This document shows positions 29,004-37,490 of a stretch of 64,000 nucleotides of DNA, one piece after another; the stretch's first letter is position 1; every line of letters starts with the position of its first letter. The stretch comes from Rhodopirellula sp. (GTDB taxonomy: Bacteria > Planctomycetota > Planctomycetia > Pirellulales > Pirellulaceae), in assembly GCA_002689655.1 (NCBI GenBank), contig NZHC01000015.1:1-64000 (forward strand), in the 5' to 3' direction. Under the pieces are notes generated by a model. It was given only the letters and a program-made list of their open reading frames with translations. It made no database searches and had not been told where the DNA came from. The position numbers were made by a program, and so were the translations under genes.

Positions 29004-30893
29004 CTAGCTCCGTAGGTCGAGCCACTCTTTCAGTGATTTAGACTCACTTAGATCAATTCGGACAAGAGCGTCATGAGAGCAGGCTGCAACGCATGCCGGT
29101 CCGGATGGAAGTTTGCTGCACATGTCGCATTTGGTCGCTTTTGCGATTGGCAAATCCGTAGTCGCGTCCCTGTAGGGACGGCCGTGGTGATCAGATACCT
29201 CCGTCATTCGGATGTTTTGATAAGGGCAGGCAGCGGCGCATGTACCACAACCGACACAAATGGCTTCATGAATCTGGATAAGTCCAGCTTCGTCTCGAGT
29301 GATGGATCCCGTGGGGCACCCTATCATGCAAACAGGGTCACTACACTGCATGCAAGCTTCCACAACCTGCAAGCGGTCATGGGCTAACCCCTGCCGGACA
29401 AAGCGCGGATTGCCATCATGCGCATTGCTACAGGCTTTGACGCAATCATCGCAGCGAGTGCAGCGATGAAGATCGATTACCATGGCTTGGCGTCCATTGT
29501 TCAGGCGATTTTGAACAATGAAGTCCAATAATGCGGTTTGCTGGATTTGTTGACCTTTCTCACTCGCGGTTTTTGCATTGTCTGCATCTGCCGTATTTTG
29601 CTTCCGCGTATTCGGCAGTCGATCCGCGACCATTTCTGTTCGCTGTTGTGCTGACTGCAACAATAGCCTTGCTGCCTTTGGGGGCAACTCTGTTCTACGC
29701 ACATGGGGCAAAATTTCAGCTGCAAAAGTTTCCACTGGTATGAATAAGGTATCCAGAAATCCGACAGCTCGTAGTGTGTTCTGCAAGCTCATGATGGGAG
29801 TGTTGGACGGTCGTAAACTGTTGTAGGACAATTCTTCCAATCCGAAGACATGCCCCTTCCCGAGATAAGCTGTAGTGCGGTGTCTGCCCCCATCCTGTTG
29901 GGACAGTCTGCCGAATCCGCTTCGTACAAGCACCAGTTCGGTAGGAACACGACCCGCTTCACATACTACTGGTTCAGACTCCATTTGCTGGGCAACGGGG
30001 AGGGTACGTGTGTGGTGGTAATCCGCGTTCCATTCCAGACGACCAAAGGAATGCATTTGGGTTGCCTGTGCGACTCGCTGTAAACTTGCCTCCGGTAGGT
30101 CACGTAGCAACGGAACTTCACTGAGATGAATATTGAGCCAATGTGTTCGGTAATGTTGTTCCAGGCTGGTTGCGAAACGCTTATCTCGTCTCAGGACGTG
30201 AAGCCCCTGCCAGCGGATTTCAAGCAGGGTTGCTTCGGTGGCAGCGATGACGGTGGCCGTCCGTGGGGATCGGTACATAGCTGCCACTTCACCAAACAGT
30301 TCACCGGGCCCCAGTTCCGCACTCGAGCAATCTCTTAAAACGGCATTGAAGTCCTGCAGGAAAATCGCGGGACGATCGTCAATCTGACGGATCGAACTGC
30401 TGGAAGCTTCTGAATCGGTCGTGGTCGTCACTTCCTCGAGCGAGCGTGCTTCGGTCACTCCAGAGCGACGGAGATATGAGCGAATTGCCTGAAGCCATGA
30501 AAGTTTCTTGGAGCTGGATCGTCCCAGTTGTCTGGGTGTCAGCGAGTCAATCATCGCATTAATACTGCCAGCGATGACCAAAAAAGCACTGTTGCCGTAA
30601 TCACCCTCTCGAGCAATGATCTCACCGGGCTCGCAGCGTTTAATTCGACAGTCGTTTCGAAGGATACCTTCCAGCGGTATCGAGCGAGGAAAAGCTTTGG
30701 CGTCCATGGTGGCAAATGGCTCACGAGAGCGCAGCCACAAAACGTCTGCATCGTCCATCGATGCGTCCATTGGTTTGCTCCATCTCTGAGGACGGCGCAC
30801 GGTGCTCGATCCTTTTACCTCCATGATGGTGTTTCGTACCGCGATTGTGCGACGAAGGTCAAGGTGAAACAGGGTTTTCGATCCAGCTGACAA
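29004..30893 (-). CDS. Cyclic-nucleotide-binding-like domains fused to four [4Fe-4S] motifs
   Basis: This is a 629-residue soluble protein. Residues about 73-235 form a CNB/CRP-like domain with the phosphate-binding cassette pattern GELFGEVAAMYRSPRTATV (197-215), including the phosphate Arg211, and a long insert at 120-190. Residues about 260-395 form a second, weaker CNB-like domain (GHVFGLEEL near 347-355). Residues 470-610 hold four cluster motifs: Cys478/481/484/488, Cys514/517/522/526, Cys546/549/552/556 and Cys589/592/601/605, as in DmsB/HycB-type electron-transfer subunits. The start is uncertain (ATG codons 24 and 42 are alternatives). First gene of a three-gene operon; a ligand-sensing electron carrier feeding the membrane cytochrome is the likely role. 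Confidence 0.8.
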   Translation of the reverse strand: MSAGSKTLFHLDLRRTIAVRNTIMEVKGSSTVRRPQRWSKPMDASMDDADVLWLRSREPFATMDAKAFPRSIPLEGILRNDCRIKRCEPGEIIAREGDYGNSAFLVIAGSINAMIDSLTPRQLGRSSSKKLSWLQAIRSYLRRSGVTEARSLEEVTTTTDSEASSSSIRQIDDRPAIFLQDFNAVLRDCSSAELGPGELFGEVAAMYRSPRTATVIAATEATLLEIRWQGLHVLRRDKRFATSLEQHYRTHWLNIHLSEVPLLRDLPEASLQRVAQATQMHSFGRLEWNADYHHTRTLPVAQQMESEPVVCEAGRVPTELVLVRSGFGRLSQQDGGRHRTTAYLGKGHVFGLEELSYNSLRPSNTPIMSLQNTLRAVGFLDTLFIPVETFAAEILPHVRRTELPPKAARLLLQSAQQRTEMVADRLPNTRKQNTADADNAKTASEKGQQIQQTALLDFIVQNRLNNGRQAMVIDLHRCTRCDDCVKACSNAHDGNPRFVRQGLAHDRLQVVEACMQCSDPVCMIGCPTGSITRDEAGLIQIHEAICVGCGTCAAACPYQNIRMTEVSDHHGRPYRDATTDLPIAKATKCDMCSKLPSGPACVAACSHDALVRIDLSESKSLKEWLDLRS

Positions 30894-31246
30894 ACTGGCT
30901 CGCGTGGGGGTTTTGATGGCTTTTTGCCTGCTCTGCTCGCTTCTTCGAGGGTTTCGCTCCGCCGTTTTACTGACTCGCTAGCTTACCTTGCCTGAATCAT
31001 TTGCTCCCCCTCCTGTCCATCGATGAAAAACTCAATCAAACTGGGATGCCATGACGTGTCAGTCAGTGGAGTCCGTGACGTAACTCATCGAGTTTCCTGG
31101 ATCAGGTAACGAATGGAATCCGCTGACTTGTTCGTTTGTCACTCCAAGCATGAACGTCGTTGCGGGTGACAAAGGTTGAGTTGTGTTTCACAGATTTTTT
31201 TCTCACGTGAAGCTTTACAAAGTTTCGGTACCAAGTCAGGGATTCA
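30894..31246. other. Divergent intergenic region between redox module and phosphofructokinase
   Basis: These 353 bp must hold promoters for both directions. I see no clear CRP-like palindrome, RNA gene or small ORF. The T-rich stretch near 31190-31202 is close upstream of the phosphofructokinase start. Confidence 0.4.
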
Positions 31247-32395
31247 ATGGGCAACGATTTGAAAGCAAGTGCGATTGCTGCTGAACTTGACGAACGGCCT
31301 CGAATTGGAATTTTGACTTCGGGTGGCGATTGTCCAGGATTGAATGCGGTCATTCGCGGGGTGACTAAATCTGCCTATTGGCTTGGTTACCAAGTAATCG
31401 GATTCAATAATGGGTTTGAAGGGTTGATTGATCCCATTCAGTGCCAGAAGCTGACCCCGGAGACTACTTCCGGGATTCTGGTTGAAGGTGGAACAATTCT
31501 GGGTTCGACCAACAAAGGGCGTTTTGGAGCGCGAGTTGGAAAAGATGGCAGAGCAGAACTTGCTGATGGTATTTTAGATCAGGTAGGTGAGACGTTCAAA
31601 AATTTCTCGCTTGAGGGATTGATCGTTGTGGGTGGCGATGGATCCTTGTCTACCGCTCTGCAGTTTCACGAAGCAGGGCTGCCTGTCGTTGGAGTGCCCA
31701 AAACGATTGATAACGATTTATCATGCACGGCCTACACTTTTGGTTTTAATAGTGCTGTGCTGTGCTGCGCAGATGCCCTCGATCGGCTTCATACAACAGC
31801 GGCTAGTCATGGCAGGGTCATGGTGTTGGAGGTGATGGGTAGACATACGGGATGGATTGCCTTGCACGGCGGTATCGCGGGTGGGGGTGATGTGATTCTG
31901 ATCCCTGAGGTTGCTTGGACCTACGAGAATATATTGGCGAAAATTGATGAGCGAACCCAAATGGGAAAGAATTTTACGCTCGTGGTTGTTGCAGAGGGCG
32001 CTGCGTTACCGAGTGGAGCGGTTGTTGGGCAAGACTCAGAGAACATGCAAACAAAGTTGGGTGGAATCGGGCAGATCGTGACTGAGGAACTGGAGAATCG
32101 AATTGATCAAGACGTCCGATGTGTCGTGCTGGGGCACTTACAGCGTGGAGGGGGACCGACGACGTTTGATCGTATTCTTTCAAGTCAGTACGGCGCTCAT
32201 GCAATACGTTTAATTGTCGAAAAGAAATTTGGTCAGATGGTCTGCTATGACCCACCCGATATTCTTGACGTCTCAATTGAAGCTGCTGTGGGGGATTTAC
32301 GCACGGTTGATCCCAATGGCTCTGCTGTTAAAACGGCGCGAGCGATGGGTATTTGCTTTGGTGATACCCCCGGTTACATGAACCCATTCAACTAG
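31247..32395 (+). CDS. 6-phosphofructokinase, Gly/Lys active-site type
   Basis: This 382-residue PFKA-family enzyme phosphorylates fructose 6-phosphate. The active site has TSGGDCPGLN at the start, GGDGS at 129-133 and PKTIDNDL at 151-158. The glycine in GGDGS (equivalent to E. coli Gly104) favours ATP as donor, while the lysine in PKTIDND (equivalent to Gly124) is the residue seen in PPi enzymes and in some ATP enzymes such as those of trypanosomes. I therefore expect ATP use but would not exclude others. MGRHTGW is intact. Single gene, divergent from the redox module. Confidence 0.9.
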   Translation: MGNDLKASAIAAELDERPRIGILTSGGDCPGLNAVIRGVTKSAYWLGYQVIGFNNGFEGLIDPIQCQKLTPETTSGILVEGGTILGSTNKGRFGARVGKDGRAELADGILDQVGETFKNFSLEGLIVVGGDGSLSTALQFHEAGLPVVGVPKTIDNDLSCTAYTFGFNSAVLCCADALDRLHTTAASHGRVMVLEVMGRHTGWIALHGGIAGGGDVILIPEVAWTYENILAKIDERTQMGKNFTLVVVAEGAALPSGAVVGQDSENMQTKLGGIGQIVTEELENRIDQDVRCVVLGHLQRGGGPTTFDRILSSQYGAHAIRLIVEKKFGQMVCYDPPDILDVSIEAAVGDLRTVDPNGSAVKTARAMGICFGDTPGYMNPFN

Positions 32396-32480
32396 CTGGA
32401 GGGTCATTTTTCATCAGTTAACCGACTTGGTCTTGTTGCGGTTCACACAGGGGTGTGGGTACTGAGCGTATGGGTGACAG

Positions 32481-33098
32481 ATGATTTCTTCCATGACTTT
32501 GCGACTTCGAAGATCGAAGGCGATTTTGCCAAGCGACAAGCAGCACCATCTCGGCGGGACGCTGTTTCTCGTCTCTTTGCTCATTTTCTTTTTAAGCAGT
32601 ATTTTGCTTTATGGGATCTACGCTTATTCCCGACGTGCTGATCCCGAGTCGACAGCTCCCTTGCCAGCGATGTTTCTGGTCAGCACTGCTTGTTTGCTCG
32701 TGATCAGCGTGCTCGTCCACGCTGCGACGCGAGCCATCCGCCGGGAGAAACGTTTGACCACCAGTGTATTGCTTCTCGTGAGCGGGCTGACTGCCGTTGT
32801 TTTCATGGGGCTGCAGTTCGACGCGATGGGTGAAATGCTGGCCGGTCCCGCTTTGGATGGGGGGACTGGGAAAGGGGTTGTAGGAATGGTGGTTGTTTTG
32901 GCGTTGCTACATGCTGCTCATGTCGCGGGAGGAGTGGTTGCGTTGATCCTGGTATCGATCCGCTCTTGGTTGGGTCGATATGATCACGAGCGTCATTGGC
33001 CAGTTGATTTCGCCGCCCAGTACTGGCATTTCCTTGATGTCGTTTGGTTATGCATGCTGCTGGCTTTCTGCCTGACGACCGGCGGATTTATACTCTGA
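32481..33098 (+). CDS. Cytochrome c oxidase subunit III-like membrane protein
   Basis: This is a 205-residue protein with five membrane segments. The C-terminal AAQYWHFLDVVW motif and LLHAAHVAGG segment match the heme-copper oxidase subunit III family (short five-helix form, also like NorE). Subunit III has no redox cofactor and stabilises the core oxidase. No subunit I or II gene is adjacent, so it is either an orphan copy or part of a dispersed oxidase. The ATG at 32481 overlaps another frame starting at 32453 that I reject. Confidence 0.75.
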   Translation: MISSMTLRLRRSKAILPSDKQHHLGGTLFLVSLLIFFLSSILLYGIYAYSRRADPESTAPLPAMFLVSTACLLVISVLVHAATRAIRREKRLTTSVLLLVSGLTAVVFMGLQFDAMGEMLAGPALDGGTGKGVVGMVVVLALLHAAHVAGGVVALILVSIRSWLGRYDHERHWPVDFAAQYWHFLDVVWLCMLLAFCLTTGGFIL

Positions 33099-33224
33099 AT
33101 ACCGGCAACTTCAAGTTGAAAGCCTCTTCTTCCTGACGACCTGATTCGCAGTTCTCAGCCTGTCTTGCATTGACAGGTCCTCGCATGTGGACCAGACTTT
33201 TTATGCCAGTCAACAGATTGCCCT

Positions 33225-33295
33225 GCGGGTGTAGTTCAATGGTAGAACATCAGCTTCCCAAGCTGAATACGAGGGTTCGATTCCCTTCACCCGCT
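33225..33295 (+). tRNA. tRNA-Gly(CCC)
   Basis: This 71-nt cloverleaf has acceptor arms GCGGGTG and CACCCGC pairing over 7 bp with discriminator T. The anticodon stem-loop TCAGC-TTCCCAA-GCTGA places CCC at positions 34-36, decoding GGG. The T arm GAGGG-TTCGATT-CCCTT contains the standard TTCGA. The 3' CCA is not encoded. It lies between the subunit-III-like gene and the DgcA-type gene. Confidence 0.96.
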
Positions 33296-33399
33296 TCAAA
33301 GTCTTTCCATCAGGACTTGGTTTGCTCTGGCTTTTTTAAGTGATTCGCTTGATGAATTCCGGGTACAGCAGACTTGGCTGTTGCTTCTGGATCTGATTA

Positions 33400-34440
33400 T
33401 CACTTTGGTGGCAGCAGTGCGACGCCTGAACCAGGCAGTTGCGAATAGTGGCAGACTCCCCGTTCAACTCGTACACCGCTGGCGATGTCTGCAGCTAATA
33501 GCTCGGCACCGTCCATGTCGACAAAGTCCAGTAGAGGCAGCAGTTGTGCGATTGCTGAAATACCAACGGTTGACTCGGTCATGCAGCCCACCATGACCTT
33601 CAAGTCAAGTTGACGTGCCTGTTGAATCATTCGTCTTGCTGGAGTCAGCCCGCCACACTTGACTAATTTGATGTTGATCCCGTGAAATCGGTTTTTGCAG
33701 CTTGTTACATCACTTTCGGTGATACAGCTTTCATCAGCCATGATGGGTAAGACCGAATGCTGGTAAACGCTCGCTGAACCTTCGATATCCTCTGCTGGCA
33801 GAGGCTGTTCGATGAATTCTACGTCGAGTTCGCGGAGTTGTCGTGCATTGGCGAGCGTTTCATCGACGGTCCAACCGCAATTGGCGTCGACGCGAAATGT
33901 TGAGGTTGTATGCTGTCGCAGTTCCGTAATGATTTTCAAGTCATCTGATGTTCCCAGTTTAATTTTGTATACGGGCCAATCAGGAACCTCTTGAATTTTG
34001 TGGATCATGTTCTCGATCGTGTCGATCCCGATCGTGAAATTCGATACAGGTATATGATTGATGTCGAGTTTCCACAGTTGATGAATGGGTGCGTTTACTT
34101 GTTTGCCCCACAGGTCGTAGGCCGCCTGGTCAATGGCACACAATGCAAATGGGTCATCTGGCAATTTGTCATGCAACTGTGCCCATAGTTCGACCGGATC
34201 AAGTCGGTTTATCGTTTCGATTTCGCTACGCACAGATTCGATGGCAGCGACGATCCGCTGGCTGGTCATACCGTAGTAATCATTGGTGGTTGCTTCACCA
34301 AAGCCGGAATGTGTGCCATCACTTAATTCAACAATTACAGTGGGTTGTTTAGTGATGGTGGATCGGGAGATCGTGAACGGGTGCTTCAGCGGCAATTCTC
34401 TTAGATGAATCGATAGTTCCAATTCCGCACTCGATGTCAC
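33400..34440 (-). CDS. dgcA: Enolase-superfamily epimerase, DgcA/dipeptide-epimerase type
   Basis: This is a 346-residue muconate-lactonizing-type barrel. The KxK catalytic lysines are Lys159/Lys161 (YKIKLG), metal ligands Asp185 (VDAN), Glu211 (EQPLP) and Asp236 (MADES), and the opposing base Lys258 (NIKLVKCGG). All required residues are present. Such proteins are usually annotated as L-Ala-D/L-Glu epimerases (cell-wall peptide recycling). Its neighbour is DUF1611/DgcN, and this pair defines a D-glutamate pathway in which DgcA racemises N-acetyl-D-glutamate, so that assignment is preferred on context. The two genes are 4 bp apart on the minus strand. Confidence 0.8.
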   Translation of the reverse strand: MTSSAELELSIHLRELPLKHPFTISRSTITKQPTVIVELSDGTHSGFGEATTNDYYGMTSQRIVAAIESVRSEIETINRLDPVELWAQLHDKLPDDPFALCAIDQAAYDLWGKQVNAPIHQLWKLDINHIPVSNFTIGIDTIENMIHKIQEVPDWPVYKIKLGTSDDLKIITELRQHTTSTFRVDANCGWTVDETLANARQLRELDVEFIEQPLPAEDIEGSASVYQHSVLPIMADESCITESDVTSCKNRFHGINIKLVKCGGLTPARRMIQQARQLDLKVMVGCMTESTVGISAIAQLLPLLDFVDMDGAELLAADIASGVRVERGVCHYSQLPGSGVALLPPK

Positions 34441-34444
34441 TGGT

Positions 34445-35542
34445 CTACCTGCTTTGGATCTTCTGTTTGAGTTGCAAAACGGCTTCGCTTAGTTCAGCGG
34501 GGCCGTGACGAAAAACATCGCAAACGGGTAATTGAAATTCTTCCCGGACTCGATTGCGTTCATCTTCAGCTGCTCGGGTGGAGAGCAGGCGACTATTCAT
34601 GGCGATACCGATGACTTGGCTTGGCATCATCAGGTTGGCGGCCGATTCATAAGCATCTTTTAAAACGGCAAGACTGGTCAGGCCTATGTCCGGCATGCCG
34701 TGCACCGCCTTGCGACCTGCTTCGTAGCAAAGGACCATGCCGTGAGGCATCGAACCGTGCAGTAGGCCCAGCGTCACAGCGGAGTAGCGCGGGTGGGCCA
34801 GGCTACCCTGACCTTCGATGCAAAGAACTTCGTGATCCTGCCCCGCCAGAATCTGTTTTTCAACGGCGCCGCTGATAAAGTCCGAGACCACACAATCAAT
34901 GGGACAACCCTCACCGGCAATCATGATTCCGGTTTGTCCCGTGGCAATGAACTTGGCACGATTTTGTCTTGCAATCAGAGCTCGCGTCAATTCGATGGAA
35001 ACCACCATCTTGCCAACACAGCAGTCCTGACCGATGGTGAGGATCCGCAGGCAATCTGGACGCAGGCCAATTCGATTGGCGACGTCGTGTTCGTCGTTGT
35101 TTCTGACGTCGGTTAATTCGATCCCGGAGGTCGCCGCTGCGCCAGCAAATTCAGGATCTTCTGCCAGGAATTCGTGCAGGCCGGATAACACATTCATGCC
35201 GCGCGAAATCGCATCCATGATAATGGGACGCCAATGTACTGGAATTTTGCCACCAGGAGGAGCGATGCCAATCAGTAAGGTTTTTGCAGCGGGGGCAGAG
35301 TCCAAATCAGCAATGACAGGTGTTTTGCCGCCTGTTCCCAGTAACTGTTCTGCTGTTTGTCCGGCAGCCGTTGTATCCAGAACGGCGATCACCTCATGCT
35401 CGCAGTAACGGAGCACGCTGCAAGCGGTTTTGGCGGTCAGTGGATTGGAGTGTCCGTCCGTTAAAATGACCATCCTTCTGTTGGCATCTGTTGAAACTAG
35501 GTCTGCTGAATTCAATGGACTATCCTGGCGAATGGTTTTCAT
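34445..35542 (-). CDS. dgcN: DUF1611 family protein, DgcN-type
   Basis: This is a P-loop-like protein of about 365 residues (DUF1611). DgcN homologues acetylate D-glutamate as the first step of its catabolism. Recognisable segments are PPGGKIPVHWR, the P-loop-like GQDCCVGK, and a conserved IEGQGSLAHPRYSAVT. The ATG at 35542 lies 23 bp inside the end of the MutS-like gene; a second ATG at 35473 would give 342 residues and is nearly as plausible, while the frame further to 35626 is unlikely. It is followed by dgcA at 4 bp, the known partner. Confidence 0.8.
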   Translation of the reverse strand: MKTIRQDSPLNSADLVSTDANRRMVILTDGHSNPLTAKTACSVLRYCEHEVIAVLDTTAAGQTAEQLLGTGGKTPVIADLDSAPAAKTLLIGIAPPGGKIPVHWRPIIMDAISRGMNVLSGLHEFLAEDPEFAGAAATSGIELTDVRNNDEHDVANRIGLRPDCLRILTIGQDCCVGKMVVSIELTRALIARQNRAKFIATGQTGIMIAGEGCPIDCVVSDFISGAVEKQILAGQDHEVLCIEGQGSLAHPRYSAVTLGLLHGSMPHGMVLCYEAGRKAVHGMPDIGLTSLAVLKDAYESAANLMMPSQVIGIAMNSRLLSTRAAEDERNRVREEFQLPVCDVFRHGPAELSEAVLQLKQKIQSR

Positions 35543-37490
35543 CAGCCCCTTCGCCCAGCCCGACCATTTCGAGTAGACGCAGTGCATTAGTGGTTGGCGA
35601 TACTCCCTCACGCATCTTGTAGTCAAACGTCATTTGTTCATTGCCCGATGCATCAGGTCGGATAGTTTCGCGGAAGTGAACAGCGTGCCCCACGGCTTGC
35701 AATTCAGGTTCATCAGCCAATTCAAGGTCATGGGTGCTGATCGCGCCAATTGATTGGTAGTCCATCAGATGACGCAGGACTTGCACCACTGCAATTTGGC
35801 GTTCGCGACTATTGGTTCCTTGAAGAATTTCATCCAGCAGAAAGAGACAAACGCGATCCTTGGTGCGACCCATCTCTCTGGCATGATCAACCACGCTCTT
35901 CAAGCGTTTGAGTTCTGCCATGTAGAATGAAACACCTTCAGCGACGTTGTCACTGACGCGGATACTTGTAGCCAACTCGGTTGAGGGTAAATTGAACTTC
36001 TTGGCGCAGACAGGAGCTCCTACAGCTGCCAGTGCTACATTCAAGCCGACACTGCGTAGCATTGTGCTCTTTCCGGACATGTTGCTTCCAGTAACAAGCA
36101 GGATGGTTCCCGGGGGCCCCACCTGAACATCGTTGCAAACACGCGATCCATCAGCCAGCAGTGGATGCCCAATGGCAGTCGCTGCAATGGCGGGAGACGC
36201 GGAAGCAGAAACCCATTGGGGTTGTGACCATGCTGGATACTCATCACGTACTGCAGCGACGGAGATCAGCGATTCAAGTTCGCCCAAAGCTTCAAACCAG
36301 CCTGGGACTTCGCTTGCGTATTCCGCTTGCCAGTTTTCAAGTCGTTTTAAAACACGGACATCCCAAAGTGTCAGACCCTGCAGTGGTAGATAGATCAAAA
36401 ACGTGCCTGCTGATTGCCGCAGGCCGCCTGCAGTAGCAACCTTTTGCAATGCCCGCATCCCGGCTTGAGCTGATCGATCATTCTTTAGCATCCGGTCACG
36501 AATCTGATGCAGGAACTTCTGGGATGAATCCTGTTCCGAATTGGGAAGCCACTCCGCGGAGGAAAAAATTTCTTCGTAATCACTGACGGCACGACGATTT
36601 GCCATCGCGATAGCGAAAATTGCGTGTGCGGGACCCAGCATCAGAGTAGTCAACGCCATGTTGATCGCGATCAAGCAACCCATGGCGATCAGGCTTCCGA
36701 TGAAAACCTGAGCAGTCAAAAGTCCAAAACCGCTGATTACGGCAAACAGCAGGAAAATACCCGCCAACACCACAGAAATATGGGACCACACCACCAGCCA
36801 ATTCCGCTTAGCGAGCCATGCGGGACCCGTCGCCCATTTGATGAAGTTTTCCGGATCACCACTGCTATCGGCAACCTGTCTGGCAAGTGTGTAAAAACGT
36901 AGCCGCTCATCTCGCATGGGTGCTAATGCGTTGACAGCAGTCCAGCGTTGTTTAGCGTCATTTTCTTCTGCTGGACCAGCCAGCCAATTTGCGAGTGTAC
37001 GAATCCCCGGCGTAGTTGCGGCCATGGAGACAAGATGAAATAGGGACGCATGGCCCAGTAAATCGAGATCACTGGCAACATCACGACGGTGTCCCGGCAG
37101 TTCAACCTCAGCAAGACTTTTCGCGAGTGCTTTGGTGGAGAGACGATCCCAGTCACGTTCCAGTCGTGCCACCAGTCGGCGAACAACACTACGATGTCGA
37201 CCCAGTTCTTCGAGTTTTTCTCGAATCGGTTCATTCGCCGTCACCGCAATGAGGAACAGCACCATGCCACCCCAGCCAAACCAGCCGACATAGGGTAGCC
37301 CGTCAAATCCATAGCCAACGACTAGGAAGGCTATGGATGCAAGAAACAGGATCGCACGAATTTTGCTGAATTGCCGATCCTTGATTCGTAAAGCTTCCCG
37401 TGCAGTATCAATCGACTTCAGCTGTGTCTGATAGCGTTCCAGGGCTGCGGATGCACCCTCCACGGGCTGATCCGATGCAGATTCATTCAA
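35520..37490 (-). CDS. Membrane-embedded MutS-family ATPase
   Basis: This is a 656-residue protein ending in a MutS-type ABC ATPase domain: Walker A GSNMSGKST (468-476), Walker B LFLLDEI (549-555), STHD switch and a C-terminal dimerisation-like segment. Upstream it differs from repair MutS: residues 43-84 hold two membrane segments and 232-285 two more, and the mismatch-recognition domain (the FxE motif) is missing. It is therefore not a mismatch repair enzyme but a membrane-tethered DNA- or clamp-type ATPase of unknown function. The start overlaps the preceding gene by ATGA, and the end overlaps dgcN. Confidence 0.75.
   Translation of the reverse strand: MNESASDQPVEGASAALERYQTQLKSIDTAREALRIKDRQFSKIRAILFLASIAFLVVGYGFDGLPYVGWFGWGGMVLFLIAVTANEPIREKLEELGRHRSVVRRLVARLERDWDRLSTKALAKSLAEVELPGHRRDVASDLDLLGHASLFHLVSMAATTPGIRTLANWLAGPAEENDAKQRWTAVNALAPMRDERLRFYTLARQVADSSGDPENFIKWATGPAWLAKRNWLVVWSHISVVLAGIFLLFAVISGFGLLTAQVFIGSLIAMGCLIAINMALTTLMLGPAHAIFAIAMANRRAVSDYEEIFSSAEWLPNSEQDSSQKFLHQIRDRMLKNDRSAQAGMRALQKVATAGGLRQSAGTFLIYLPLQGLTLWDVRVLKRLENWQAEYASEVPGWFEALGELESLISVAAVRDEYPAWSQPQWVSASASPAIAATAIGHPLLADGSRVCNDVQVGPPGTILLVTGSNMSGKSTMLRSVGLNVALAAVGAPVCAKKFNLPSTELATSIRVSDNVAEGVSFYMAELKRLKSVVDHAREMGRTKDRVCLFLLDEILQGTNSRERQIAVVQVLRHLMDYQSIGAISTHDLELADEPELQAVGHAVHFRETIRPDASGNEQMTFDYKMREGVSPTTNALRLLEMVGLGEGADENHSPG

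Noticed and set aside
35520-37490. DNA mismatch repair role for the MutS-like gene
   Set aside because: The mismatch-recognition domain is absent and four membrane segments replace it.
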